This document shows, piece after piece, positions 11,840 through 22,550 of a DNA stretch of 64,000 nt. Position numbers and translations under genes: made by a program. Every line of letters begins with the position of its first letter. The stretch's first letter is position 1. The notes under the pieces were generated by a model, which did no database searches, was not told the origin of the DNA, and was given only the letters and a program-made list of their open reading frames with translations. This DNA is from Flaccisagitta enflata (Eukaryota; Chaetognatha; Sagittoidea; Aphragmophora), in the NCBI GenBank assembly GCA_965153355.1, contig OZ231127.1:39804001-39868000 (forward strand), given 5' to 3'.

Positions 11840-13500
11840 GTCGAGTAACTTAAGGGACATTGGATTAAGTAAAGGTTATGACACCTAACATCTCAGACTA
11901 CTCTCTTGCCGTCGTCACCGTCATCCCATTTGACATCGATCCTTCGTGTTTCCTCATTGTCTCAAAATGCCTACTTGTTATTGATGTGAGATTGAGGACT
12001 GATTGACTCAAGTCCAGGCAACTTCTCTCATGTCATGAGCAATCATTCTACTCGTCCCCTCCATCGAAGAAAAAAAGAAATATGACATGAGAACTATGTG
12101 ACGGCCGACAGACAGACAGAGAGACATAGCGAATTTAGTCATGTAGCATGCAAATTAAAAAGATAGACTTTTGAATACCTATACCATGATTGAAACCTCA
12201 ACGTTTCTTGGTAGTAACATTAATTTTGTTTTTATTGTTATTGTTATTTTTATGTTGAATAACTTTCAACAGTTGGGCTCTCCCTAAAGACGATGATCGA
12301 TTATTGATAATCTTCATCGATGATGGCGATGACGGCGATGACGGCGATAACGGCGCGATTAGCTTTGACACACTCTAAGTCTATAAATATTTTCCATTGT
12401 TCTGACTCGGGACACGGAACTTGGATCGAGGGATGGAAGGATACTAGTTATAAATTGATATAAGATAAAAGTGACGTAATGTTAACTTGTTAACTAGAAA
12501 AGCGAATAGAATATTAAATATTTCTTTACATACTTTATAATGGGGCCCAGGTGTAGGAGAGATGGCAGATTTCAGGCCTGAGAGTGCCAGGAGGGGACAA
12601 ACGGAATGACAGAATGACGAACGAAAGTCCCCTGTGTTCTACAGGATTTTGTCCTCTTTGGGGAGAAAGGGAAGACAAAGGGAGGAAGAGGAAGGTTACA
12701 ATTAGTGCCACCCCACCAAAAATTGACTTAAAATTTTCCTCAGCAATTTTTTTAAATTTTCCTCTCATCTTTAAAAGAAATATTCATGTTTTATTGAATA
12801 ACTTAAGTCTTAATGAATAAACAAATATTTTTTTGTTAAATAATCGTATTGATATTCTTAAAGAAATTAGGAGTATAATTATCTAAATTTCAGATTCTAT
12901 AACCTACTAGGATAACAGAATATCATACTTTATTGAGACTGAAAATTAGATTTAGTCTGTTTGCACCACAACATATATGGTATTCTGCAGTCGGCGTAAT
13001 TCATGGAAACACTCAATTTGTATTTCGCCGTCACCCCTAAGGACGCCGTCTAGTTGGTGTTGTCAGTCACAGCAGCACAAGAAAGTAAAAAAAGCAGGCG
13101 TGCATACTGTCCCGTATTTCCCCCCCCCCCCCGGTAATAAAATCAAAGGGTTTTGAAAATGGGGAAGGTGATAGAAGGAAGAAGAATAGAGAGGAAAAGA
13201 AAAAAAAACATCAGTCGGAAGTACTAAAAGACAGCATTTCAACAAAACAATACAAATTTATACGTATAAAACCAAAAATTATGCCATAATAATAAACTAA
13301 ACGGGGAAGAAAATTAATGATTATTCAAACATGCGGGGGAGAAAATCAAAAGGATTAATGACACTACAGAATTGAGACCTGAAAAAAAGTAAGCAAAACA
13401 TCATTTCTTAGTGTCTCTTGTTCATGCAAAAATTGCACGAAAACTGAAAAAAAAAAGGTAATTTTTTTTTTTATGCACGTGGCGGAAATGACGTCAGGTC
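11840..13500. other. Unique-looking AT-rich DNA
   Basis: GATGACGGC trinucleotides near 12320-12350 and the poly-C tract at 13122. No splice-bounded coding island was recognised. The short frames at 12535-12820 overlap on both strands and look fortuitous. Confidence 0.6.
13122..13135 (+). repeat. Poly-C tract
   Basis: A run of about 14 cytosines followed by GG. Confidence 0.9.
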
Positions 13501-13510
13501 CAAACCAAAC

Positions 13511-13713
13511 AAGGCCGGATACACGGCTACCCCAGTCGCATGCGGGTGGGCAGGGGCCGTATTTGAGGTCACTTGATCACTTGGGCAGGAGCAGTGAGGC
13601 CAAAGACCGCAAAAACAAAAATAAAAGTAACAAAAGTAACAAAAGTAAAGTGTGACAGACAGACCAAAGGACCGACAAAGCGGGGTGTAGAGTCGCGTAA
13701 TACGCGACTAAAA
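13511..13713 (+). repeat. Family H copy
   Basis: Complete: AAGGCCGGATACACGGCTAC at the left, AGTCGCATGCGGGTGGGCAG next, GACCGAC-type repeats, and the hairpin AGTCGCGTAATACGCGACT then AAAAA at the right. Confidence 0.92.
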
Positions 13714-13796
13714 ATTTTATTTCATGGTCATTATGGGTATCAATTGATTCAGCTCGAAAAGACAAACCAATTGAGCTTTACAATGACAATTTCTGT

Positions 13797-13979
13797 TTTT
13801 AGTTGCGGACACGCAACTCTATCAGAGGCTTTGTCCATCCGTCTGTCCATCCGTCCATTCATCCGTCGGTCCGTTGGTTCATCAGTCCGTGATGATTGAG
13901 TTGGAAAATGAGAAAACAGCCATTTCCACCCCTGCCCACCCATCCGCAACTGGTATTGGCTGTGTATCCGGTCTTGTTT
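13797..13979 (-). repeat. Family H copy
   Basis: Hairpin AGTTGCGGACACGCAACT, (GTCC)n-type middle, then CCATCCGCAACTGGTATTGG and a TATCCGGTCTTG end. The T-A version of the stem appears at both ends. Confidence 0.92.
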
Positions 13980-15279
13980 ACAGTTAAAAATGTGTCTACT
14001 GCACATGCTTCATTTTATCATCAAAATTTTGCTAGAGAATCAAATGTGATTAGCTAACGGCTGGCCTCAAGTTGCTTTAATGTGTAAGTGAATAGAAGTG
14101 CTTGGATTTTGCGGCAGTTGCAGCAAGTTGCCTCAAATCCAAAAAGTCTTATATAAGGTGTTGTTCCTCATGAGATTTACATAAAATCAATCTTTTCAAC
14201 TTGTATTTCATTGCTGGGTTAACAACGGGATTGAAGTAAAAAAAAACCTTAATTTGCGGCAAATTTGGGCATCCATTGCAGCAACTTGCTGCATCCTATT
14301 TATATCAAAGCAATTATGAGCATTACTTTACCGTTGTATGATGTTTTATAAGCCTTGTTGACATGAAACTAGTTAGATTTAACATTAACACATAAAAAAA
14401 AAAAAGCCAAGTAACTAATGATTATACGTAAATACGTTGATTTCTTGCCATTTGCAGCATTTCCTAGTTGCCACAAAAACGTTGATTGCGGCGCCCCTTA
14501 CTAGGAATTTTTGGACAGTCTCTTGTTTCAAAAAGTCGGAGTAAAGTTCCTTACTTAATTTGATCTCCCGGTGGTTATGCTGGAATGAATATTTTGCTCT
14601 CCACGCACACTTGATTCCCTCCCTAGTTAGAGCAAGAGAGCAAAGATTAGACTAGATTAGATTAGATGAAATGGAGAAAAGGGAAAAGAAAACGGGAGGG
14701 AGAAAATACTTGGGAGGTGAGAGAAAGGAGCAAAAAGAAAAGGAAGAGAGAAGGAGAGTGGAAGAAAAAATAGAGACTAGTTGCAAAGCGCTAGAGAATC
14801 GAATCACTAGTACTCATTCCCCATTTTTAGTCGCGGACACGCGACTCTACACCTTGCCGTGTCGGTCGGTAGGTCGGTAAGTCGGTCCGTCCGTCCGTTC
14901 GTCACATTTTTGAATTCCGAGTGGTTTTCGCATTACTGCTCCTGCCCAACCGTCCGCGACTGGATTGCCGTGTATCCGGCCTTGTTTTCAATTGGATTTA
15001 ACCGTATTCGGATTTAACGACAAAAAACAAGGCCATTCCATGTCCAATCGATGCGTCCACTTTCGATACAAGTTAACGTAGGAGAGATGACGAGAAACGC
15101 TTAAAATCGCATTGAGAAATTTCCACATTACAGACACAGAGACGCACCCCCTTCTAGCGATGTGAGGACAGCCTAATTATTTCAGGATTCAAGGGGTCGG
15201 GGGGGGGGGGTAAATGGATGTGTCTGAATCTGTTTCATTCCGGACATCTTTGTCTGCATGCAACTGAGAAGGAATTGAG
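13980..15279. other. No gene seen apart from a family H copy
   Basis: Contains TTGCAGCAAGTTGCC-type repeats (14105-14300), a purine-rich stretch (14665-14780) and (G)n at 15198-15210. Confidence 0.6.
14825..14988 (-). repeat. Family H copy
   Basis: Hairpin AGTCGCGGACACGCGACT and far end CCGTCCGCGACTGGATTGCC then GTATCCGGCCTTGTT: the C-G version at both ends. Confidence 0.92.
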
Positions 15280-15284
15280 GACGT

Positions 15285-15458
15285 TGTAAAGTTCTGAGTT
15301 TCATGTATCATTGGCGCACTAAAAGAACGGGTAAGAACAACATTATACTTGTATAAAAACCGCCACTGGAAGAATGAAACAATCATATATATGCAATGGT
15401 AATTCAAAGGACAATGAATGAAAGCAATGTTACGATAACAGTTATACAGGACATAACA
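15285..15458 (-). repeat. 3' LTR of the Ty3/gypsy element
   Basis: Identical partner of the 5' LTR, with target duplication GACGT at 15280-15284. The coding frame stops 25 bp before it. Confidence 0.97.
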
Positions 15459-15475
15459 CCTATGCCCTTCTCAAT
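15459..15475 (-). promoter_or_regulatory. Purine-rich tract before the 3' LTR
   Basis: In element orientation GAGAAGGGCATAGG abuts the TG of the 3' LTR. It is purine-rich with a short interruption, in the position of the plus-strand primer. Confidence 0.6.
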
Positions 15476-15482
15476 CGATCCG

Positions 15483-18400
15483 TCACTCTGGGCGTGGCCG
15501 TAGATTGTAGTCTGGTGGTTTGATGTCGCGAGGGAGTGAGAACGGTGCTTTGCGAACATTAGCTCTGGACGAAGGGTGATACGCTCCAACTCTTGGTGCA
15601 GTTGCAATATCAACAGTCTCTGCACCTCCTTGCACGAATCCGTCTCCCGGCTGGTTCGCCAGGATATCCTCAGCGTCCACGAACTCCTCGGCTGAATCGC
15701 TGTCTACTTGCGCAGCCCCTTGGTCACGTGGGCTTGGACGGCGCACAGCTCCGCCAGAAGCGGGCTGGGCAATAGGCCTGTCACTCGACGAAGCCACAGC
15801 TCTGCCAGAAGCAGACTGGGCAGCTGGCCTGTCATTGGAAACCACAGCTCCACCGGAAGCGGACTGGGCAGATGGCCTACTACTTTTGGAAGGCACAGCT
15901 CTGCCAGAAGCAGACTGCGCAATAGGCACGTCACGCGAAGGCACAGCTCTGCCAGAAGCAGACTGCGCAATAGGCACATCACTCGAAAGCACAGCTCTGC
16001 CAGAAGAAGACTGCGCAATAGGCAGGTCACGCGCAGGCACAGGTCTGCCAGAAGCAGACTGCGCAATAGGCACACCATTCGAAGGCACAGCTCTGCCAGA
16101 AGCAGACTGCGCAATAGGCACATCATTCGAAGGCACAGCTCTGCCAGAAGCAGACTGCGCAATAGGCACGTCACGCGAAGGCACAGCCCTGCCAGAAGCA
16201 GACTGCGCAGTTGGCCTATTATTCGTTGAAACCACAGCTCCGCCAGAAGCAGGCTGGGCAAAGAACGCAGGAGACGCACTGGGAATTCTTTTGGAAGCAG
16301 GCGCAGCATGACGATCCGGAACAAGCGAAGGAGACAACTGGAGCTCGACCTTCTTGAAATGAGAGGAATTTCGCACAACAACATGGTCGCCCCGACGCGC
16401 AGACACCATGGAATTCTTCACCGAAATAATCTTGTAGGGCCGGGGGCAGTAGTACGGAGTGAGCTTATTCCGCTTCTGTTGGCGGACGAGTACCGTGTCA
16501 CCCACCGAGAACGAGGAAGCCACCACTCGCCGCTTTTCATCCGCATACTTTTTAGCCTTGGCGGAAGCCTCCTTGTTGAATTCTGCAACAGCATCGTTGT
16601 CGAGCGGCTCGATAGCAACATGGGGAAGTCGAGTCCTGAAACGACGCCCCGGAAACATGAGCTGAGCCGGTGAGACACCAGTGGAGGGATGAGGAGTGGC
16701 ACGATAAGCCATGAGAAATTCGTTGAGAGCCGTTTTGAAAAGACGACCTTCCACAAGGGCAGTCCTCGCAAACTTCCCCAAACACTTCATAAAGGCCTCC
16801 ACCTGGCCATTGGCCTCAGGCCAGAGGGGCGTGACCTTTTGATGTTGGAAGCCAAATCTGTGGGAAAACTCCCGGAAACACTTGCTATTAAATGGCGGTC
16901 CATTATCAGTCCGGATCACATCCGGGATCCCATGAGACGCGAACATGGCCTCCATGGTTGAGATGACACCATCCGCATTCATAGATTGGCTACGAGAAAA
17001 AATCTTGACCTCAGGCCACTTGGAACGGAGACATTTAACCACAAGGACCTTATCACCATTTGGCAGAGGTCCAAAAATGTCTGCTGCAACCGTCTCCCAA
17101 GGCTCATTCGGAAGTGGAGTCATCTGAAGAGGTTCCCGATGTGTTTCCGGCGTAACTGCTTGACAGGGGAGGCACCTTTTGACAAGGGCCTCAGCCTGCG
17201 CATCCATCTTTGGAAACCAAACGCTGGTTCGCAGAAAGTGCTTGGTCTTGGCAATGCCCATGTGACCTTTGTGCGCAATGTCCAAAGCCTCGCCAACAAG
17301 GGCTTGCGGCAGGACCACTCTTTCTCCCCGAAGGAGTATGCCCATCCCGATGGACAGTTCTTGCCAGATTGATTTAAATGGAGCAAGATGGCGTTCCTCT
17401 GGGCAGCGCCTTGCACCCGCGCGGAGCAGATTCATGACCCTGGAAATGACAGCATCGCTTTTTAGCGCGTCCCTTACCCGCGGGACCGTTATCGCCTCGG
17501 GCAATTTGTGGGCCACGAGGAAAAGGTGATTTTGAATGTCGCAAAAGCTCTCGCGCTCTGCTTTGGAGCAGAGATTGTATGGGAGAGGATGACGAGAGAG
17601 ATAATCTGCAGGATTGTGTTTACCTTTTACCAATTCGATGCTGGAGTTGAATCCTTGAAGTTTGAGTCGCACCTTTTCCACGCGGGCGGGAGCTTCCTTT
17701 TTGGTCTTTTCCATCATGCTTTTGAGAGGCTCCGGATCAATGAAATGCTTGAAAGGGATTCCTTGCAAGAAGATCTTAAATCTCTTGCAACCAAAATGCA
17801 TGGCTACCGCCTCCCTTTCGATCTGGTCGTATCCTTGTTCGGTCTCAGTAAGGGCACGACTGGCTATGTTCACTGGCCGATAGCGACCATTTTCATCCAT
17901 CTGGGCAAGTATGGCATTGACGCCCACCGGAGAAGCATCCGTGAAAAGTGCCGTGTCTTTCTTCGGATCGTAGTATGACAGCAAAGTCGACTCGGAAATA
18001 GCATTGGTCAGAGCACGGAAGGCCTGAACTTGGGCCTCCCCCCAACGGAAAACAACATTCTTCCTTGTAAGCATGCGCAAAGGCTCCGAGGCGGTGGCGT
18101 AGTCCGGGACAAATTGCGAGTTGAACCCAGCCAACCCTAGAAATGATCTCACCTCCTCCTTCGAAGCGGGAGGGTCGGCCCTCTGCAAGGCAGCCACTTT
18201 GTCCGGATCTGGAGAGATGCCATCCGCCGAGAAAACATAGCCAAAGAACTTCGTTCTTGTTGCATTGAAAACACACTTCTTCTTGTTAATCGTCATGCCC
18301 GTGCGGCGAAACATCTCAAAAACCTTCATCAAAGTCCTGTCATGATCTTTCTGGGCTTCTTCTTGAGAGTCGCCACGACCAAAAACGAGAATGTTGTCGG

Positions 18401-20315
18401 CGATGTTGATTGCCCCAGGAATGCCCTCCAGGTTACGACGCAGAACTTCATGGCAAATGGCTGACGATGGCGTGGCTCCCTGAACAAGCCTTGTGCTGCG
18501 CTTCAGTCCCCACGGTGTCGAAAAGGTAGTCAAACGCCTACTTTCTTCGTCTAAAGGCAGCTGATAAAAGGCATCTTTCAAATCCACCTGTGAGAACACC
18601 TTAGCACCGACCAGGACTGCCTTAAGCTCTTCAACTGTGAGAACCTGGTGATGGACCTGTTCCAGATTTTTGTTCAGTTCCCGCCAATCAAATGTGATCC
18701 GGACCCCAACTGACTTGGAGTCAGATCCTGGATTCTCAATCCGCTTTGGCACTGGTACCAAACGACTGATGCTTTGGACATTGTCGTCAACGGGCACCGA
18801 CTCGAAGACACCCTCCGATTCTAGGCGATCTACTTCAGCTTTGACTTTGGGAAGCAAGTTTATGGGAATGCGCGATGCTGGTGCCACACTGTGCTTTGCA
18901 CCTTCCCTCAAAGGCAGTGAGATCGCAAGATCTTTATGACAACCAACGCCTTTACAGATGTCAGGAAAATCCTTAAGAAGTGGATGATCATTTGTACCCT
19001 CAGGGTCGCGGATCGAAAGAAGATGAACATCGTGTTCCAAGAAGTTCAGGGTGACAAGACCCAACGCTCTTGATGCCGAGCGAGACAAAAGCGAAATCTG
19101 AGAAGCAGAAGTCTTTGCGACGTACACATCTTCCTGCACTGTTTTGCCGCAGTGTTTCAGGGTCGCAGAGTAAACTCCAACCAACTGCAATGGCGCAGCA
19201 GCACCATACGGCATCAACATAGCTTTCGTATTCCGAAGAGATGGTTTGGAGTATGTGGAGGAGTCAATCAGCGTGACGTCCGCGCCCGTATCTGGGTTGA
19301 AGGCAATTGTACCTACGTTAGTCTTGATGTCAATAAAGTGCGGCTTGTCAATGAGAGATCCGATGCACTTTATTTCCCCGAGGTCGCCGGTTACGTCGTA
19401 ATCGTCAGAAGAATCCAAGTTGGCAACCGCGGCCAATACATTCTTCTTTCCTTGACACACAGACGCGAAATGACCAGGCTTAGAACATTTGTTGCATGTC
19501 TTGCCTTTGGCCGGACACAATTTGTTTCTGTGTGGAAAGGGACCACCACAGTTAAAACATTTGCTGTCCCGTTTTGGGGGATTAGGCACATCCTGAGCAT
19601 TTTGGTCATCCGTGACGGAGATATTAGCTCTCGCGCTGTATTCTCCAGGTTTTCTGGAAACCTTCAGAACATCGACTGAATCGGCATTCTGAGACCCCGT
19701 CGATTTTTCCATCTCCGCTGCATTTGCTCGAGCAGATTCTTCGGCACGCGCCACTTGAATGAGTCTGTCCAAGGCGTAATTCTCCGCCAGAGCCTTCCGA
19801 CGGATCTTTTTGGAGAAGCATCCGAATACAATCTGGTCGCGGATCTGGTTTGAGTAATCATCAGCGTGGAAATTGCACCGACTGGCTTGTGTGCGTAGAC
19901 GGGTAACAAACGAGTCGGCTGACTCCCCTTCTTCTTGCGTGATGGAACGGAACTGGAAGCGAGCGTACGTTTCATTGACACAAGGCGCAAAATGCGCCGT
20001 CAAAGCCTCTTTCAAACGTCTGTGGTTGTCCACCGTTCCCAGAACAGCAGGTTGCGCCGACGGATCGGCGCCATAAGGGGCATCTTTGTCGTAAGTGAGC
20101 TGCTTTTCCACTTTTCTTAACTTCTCGCCACCGAAGAATTTCAGCGTGGACCACTTCCGCTGGTGATCCGTAATGCCGCATGTCGCCATGAGGTCTTCCA
20201 GGCCATCGGACCATTCTTCGAACTTCTGTGGAAGCGACGAAATCTCATCGTCAGGATCGAAAGGCGGATAGGAAGGGATTGAAGCGTTCCCAACCGACAT
20301 ATCGGTAAAAGTCAA
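15483..20315 (-). CDS. Retrotransposon gag-pol polyprotein (1610 aa, single frame)
   Basis: Gag is residues 1-290 with two zinc knuckles: C253/C256/H262/C267 and C274/C277/H282/C287. Protease carries DTGAD at 342-346. Reverse transcriptase has Asp578 in VDLKDAF; at the YxDD position the protein reads I638-A-D640-N641, so the second catalytic aspartate is Asn (codon AAC, 18393-18395). RNase H shows Asp793, Glu835, Asp860 and Asp904. Integrase has the HHCC end at Cys1048/Cys1051 and a D1079, D1137, E1173 triad with 35 residues between the last two, then a GPY/F-like segment near 1274-1296. Residues ~1353-1520 are an array of a 16-residue unit, AQSASGRAVPSRDVPI and variants, followed by an acidic patch and a YNLRPRP end. 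Gag and pol are fused without a frameshift. Start: first ATG, 33 bp after the LTR. Confidence 0.95.
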   Translation of the reverse strand: MTFTDMSVGNASIPSYPPFDPDDEISSLPQKFEEWSDGLEDLMATCGITDHQRKWSTLKFFGGEKLRKVEKQLTYDKDAPYGADPSAQPAVLGTVDNHRRLKEALTAHFAPCVNETYARFQFRSITQEEGESADSFVTRLRTQASRCNFHADDYSNQIRDQIVFGCFSKKIRRKALAENYALDRLIQVARAEESARANAAEMEKSTGSQNADSVDVLKVSRKPGEYSARANISVTDDQNAQDVPNPPKRDSKCFNCGGPFPHRNKLCPAKGKTCNKCSKPGHFASVCQGKKNVLAAVANLDSSDDYDVTGDLGEIKCIGSLIDKPHFIDIKTNVGTIAFNPDTGADVTLIDSSTYSKPSLRNTKAMLMPYGAAAPLQLVGVYSATLKHCGKTVQEDVYVAKTSASQISLLSRSASRALGLVTLNFLEHDVHLLSIRDPEGTNDHPLLKDFPDICKGVGCHKDLAISLPLREGAKHSVAPASRIPINLLPKVKAEVDRLESEGVFESVPVDDNVQSISRLVPVPKRIENPGSDSKSVGVRITFDWRELNKNLEQVHHQVLTVEELKAVLVGAKVFSQVDLKDAFYQLPLDEESRRLTTFSTPWGLKRSTRLVQGATPSSAICHEVLRRNLEGIPGAINIADNILVFGRGDSQEEAQKDHDRTLMKVFEMFRRTGMTINKKKCVFNATRTKFFGYVFSADGISPDPDKVAALQRADPPASKEEVRSFLGLAGFNSQFVPDYATASEPLRMLTRKNVVFRWGEAQVQAFRALTNAISESTLLSYYDPKKDTALFTDASPVGVNAILAQMDENGRYRPVNIASRALTETEQGYDQIEREAVAMHFGCKRFKIFLQGIPFKHFIDPEPLKSMMEKTKKEAPARVEKVRLKLQGFNSSIELVKGKHNPADYLSRHPLPYNLCSKAERESFCDIQNHLFLVAHKLPEAITVPRVRDALKSDAVISRVMNLLRAGARRCPEERHLAPFKSIWQELSIGMGILLRGERVVLPQALVGEALDIAHKGHMGIAKTKHFLRTSVWFPKMDAQAEALVKRCLPCQAVTPETHREPLQMTPLPNEPWETVAADIFGPLPNGDKVLVVKCLRSKWPEVKIFSRSQSMNADGVISTMEAMFASHGIPDVIRTDNGPPFNSKCFREFSHRFGFQHQKVTPLWPEANGQVEAFMKCLGKFARTALVEGRLFKTALNEFLMAYRATPHPSTGVSPAQLMFPGRRFRTRLPHVAIEPLDNDAVAEFNKEASAKAKKYADEKRRVVASSFSVGDTVLVRQQKRNKLTPYYCPRPYKIISVKNSMVSARRGDHVVVRNSSHFKKVELQLSPSLVPDRHAAPASKRIPSASPAFFAQPASGGAVVSTNNRPTAQSASGRAVPSRDVPIAQSASGRAVPSNDVPIAQSASGRAVPSNGVPIAQSASGRPVPARDLPIAQSSSGRAVLSSDVPIAQSASGRAVPSRDVPIAQSASGRAVPSKSSRPSAQSASGGAVVSNDRPAAQSASGRAVASSSDRPIAQPASGGAVRRPSPRDQGAAQVDSDSAEEFVDAEDILANQPGDGFVQGGAETVDIATAPRVGAYHPSSRANVRKAPFSLPRDIKPPDYNLRPRPE
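15756..16259 (-). repeat. 48-bp tandem repeats within gag-pol
   Basis: About 10-11 copies of a 48-bp unit encode the 16-residue repeat in the C-terminal tail. Copies differ at a few positions, and codon changes are mostly in the xSRDV/xSNDV segment, so the frame is preserved throughout. Confidence 0.9.
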
Positions 20316-20329
20316 GCGTGCAAAGGTTG

Positions 20330-20346
20330 TAATGTCAACTGCGCCA
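20330..20346 (-). promoter_or_regulatory. tRNA primer binding site
   Basis: One base after the 5' LTR the element reads TGGCGCAGTTGACATTA. It starts TGG, the complement of a tRNA CCA end, as expected for minus-strand priming. I cannot assign the tRNA from memory. Confidence 0.7.
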
Positions 20347-20347
20347 A

Positions 20348-20521
20348 TGTAAAGTTCTGAGTTTCATGTATCATTGGCGCACTAAAAGAACGGGTAAGAA
20401 CAACATTATACTTGTATAAAAACCGCCACTGGAAGAATGAAACAATCATATATATGCAATGGTAATTCAAAGGACAATGAATGAAAGCAATGTTACGATA
20501 ACAGTTATACAGGACATAACA
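20348..20521 (-). repeat. 5' LTR of the Ty3/gypsy element
   Basis: 174 bp, identical by eye to the copy at 15285-15458. In element orientation it starts TGTTATGTCC and ends AACTTTACA. It is short for a gypsy LTR. The target duplication GACGT lies immediately outside at 20522-20526. Confidence 0.97.
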
Positions 20522-20825
20522 GACGTATTTTATTTAAATCGAAGAGGTTCATTGACATGAAAATCCGCGTTAGTTTTAAAATCCTTCAAGAGGAAGTTTC
20601 GCGGAGAAATGAATGGATTTCCGATGACAGGTTATAGAACCCATCCGCTGCTTATTTCTGATACGCTCTATCTTTCTTACTGTCTACTTGTATTGCCTAC
20701 AGCATAAGACAGAAGTCTACGTTCACTTGAGGACGAAGTTCATTTACTCAATGATTATAAATATAGTTTCGGATTTTCTTTTATCAGTATTTCCTGGGCT
20801 GTGACCACTTCCATTTGGCCTTGCA

Positions 20826-20866
20826 CGCGCGCGCGCGCGCACATACACACACACATGCACACACAC

Positions 20867-20948
<82 letters not shown>
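20826..20948 (+). repeat. (CG)n/(CA)n microsatellite
   Basis: CGCGCGCGCG grading to CACACA and CGCACG, then pure CA. Confidence 0.95.
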
Positions 20949-20953
<5 letters not shown>

Positions 20954-21030
20954 TGCACATCCACAAGTGAAAAAATTTTCTCTTGTTTTCTCTCTTCTTT
21001 TCCTCGGTGATTCTTTCTTCTCCCTTTTTG

Positions 21031-22192
21031 GGCAGCGACCCCAAAGTCAAAGAGGCCAATGACCTATGCTTACACAATTATCAAGAATTATTTCCTCTTT
21101 CTTTTGCTTCTTTCTTCTTCTTCTTCTTCTTCTTCTTCTTCTTCTTCTTCTTCTTCTTCATCTTCTTCTTCTTCTTCTTCTTCTTCTTCTTCTTCTTCTT
21201 CTTCTTCTTCTCCGTCCCCCCTCCGAGCCTCCAGCATTGGTTTCAACCTCCAAGCTCAAATCCAAGCTGCGTGGCTCAAATCTAAACCTTGAGACTCAAA
21301 TTCCAAAATAGAGGCTCATATCTCAGCCTCAAGGATCACATTCCAACTTTAACTTTTAAGGCTCATAAGTCATATCCCAGCCTAGCGGATCATATCAGGT
21401 AAATATGCCAGCCTGGCAGGCGGAAGCTCAAATCCCTCCCTGCCTGATCCCCATCTTAAATTTCAAACCTCCACCTAGAGGCTCAAACCCAGCTGTTAGG
21501 TCCTAATCACAATCACAGTTCTGCCTAAGGCTCTTTCAACGCTGGTATCCCTCTTACCATCACATCCATTCATGCAATGGGTACCGCTGATGCTTTACGG
21601 GTATTTTTTCTGTTCATCTCATATTTCTCTTCTTCTTGCATTGCTTCTTATTTCTTCCGTTGCTTTTGGGCCTATGCTTTCACACATAGGGGAAATTTCT
21701 CCTTCTTCTCCTCCTCCTTCTCCTCCTTCTCCGTCCCCCCCTCGAGGCCCAAATCCTAGTCTTGAGGCCCAAATTCTAGTCTAGAAGCTCAAATCCCAGC
21801 CTGGAGGCTCAAATCCTAGCCTGGAGGCTGAAATCCCAGCCTGGAGGCTCAAATCCCAGCCTGGAGGCTCAAATCCCAGCCTGGAGGCTCAAATCTCAGC
21901 CTCAAGGCTCAAATCCTAGCCTCGAGACTCAAACCCCAGCCTAGCTCAAAGTCTCAATGCTCAAATCCCAGTCCCTCGAGGCTCAAATCCCAGTCCCTCG
22001 AGGTTCAAATCCCAGCCTCGAGGCTCAAATCCCAGCCTCAAGGCCCAATTCCTGGTCTTGAGGCCCAAATCCTGGTCTCAAGGCCCAAATTCTAGTCTCA
22101 AGGCCCAATTCCCAGCCTCCAGGCCCTAATTCCAGCCTTGAAGCTCAAATAAAAACAGCATAGGTCATCGGCCCCTTCGGGGCCGCTGCCCC
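21031..22192. mobile_element. Inverted-repeat element (GCAGCGGCCC ends), 1.16 kb
   Basis: Same terminal sequences as the element at 10361, enclosing a (TTC)n tract (21113-21212) and a long array of GAGGCTCAAATCCCAGCCTG (about 21230-22150), the same 20-bp unit in the opposite orientation. Noncoding. Confidence 0.82.
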
Positions 22193-22439
22193 TCTTACCA
22201 CCACACCCTCATATACACTGACATAGGGGCAACGGGTACCGCTGACCATCTGACGCTTTTGCGACTATTTTTTTTGGCTTTTTCTTCTTTTTTTTCGGTT
22301 CGAATATCTGGTTGGTCGTCGACATATTTCTATATTTATCGAGTGAAGAGGCGTTGTCTGCGTTGTATGAGTTGACCGGGTTTTTATTATTGCTATCACT
22401 TCACTTGCCTTCTGCCTACGACCAGAAGCCCGAAACAGC

Positions 22440-22550
22440 CGGTGCCGCTTTCGTTGGACTTTCCTTCTTCCCTCTTTCTGTCTCTCTGTCTGTCTGTCTA
22501 TCTGTGTGTCTGTTTGTCTGTCTGTCTGTCAATCTTACTGTCTTTACTGA
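22440..22550 (+). repeat. Degenerate (GTCT)n tract
   Basis: GTCTGTCTGTCTATCTG-type sequence; the frames through it are compositional. Confidence 0.8.

Larger units (their letters stand above)
15285..20521 (-). mobile_element. Full-length Ty3/gypsy LTR retrotransposon
   Basis: A 5237-bp element reading right to left. The two 174-bp LTRs (20348-20521 and 15285-15458) read as identical, begin TG and end CA. The element is flanked by the perfect 5-bp duplication GACGT (15280-15284 and 20522-20526). A primer binding site follows the 5' LTR and a purine-rich tract precedes the 3' LTR. The single reading frame is uninterrupted. Identical LTRs mean a recent insertion. Domain order (protease, RT, RNase H, integrase) places it in Ty3/gypsy (Metaviridae). 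The integrase tail ending YNLRPRP and the NIxD form of the RT motif resemble Mag/C-clade elements, which is an impression only. Confidence 0.97.

Noticed and set aside
13797-13830. Family H hairpin as a transcription terminator
   Set aside because: The GC stem next to a T run looks like a bacterial terminator, but the DNA is animal, the T run precedes the stem in this orientation, and copies lie in introns and microsatellites in both orientations.
15704-16384. Opposite-frame open stretches of 120-226 codons inside the retrotransposon
   Set aside because: Shadows of the 48-bp repeat and of the gag-pol frame; the sense frame has clear catalytic motifs.
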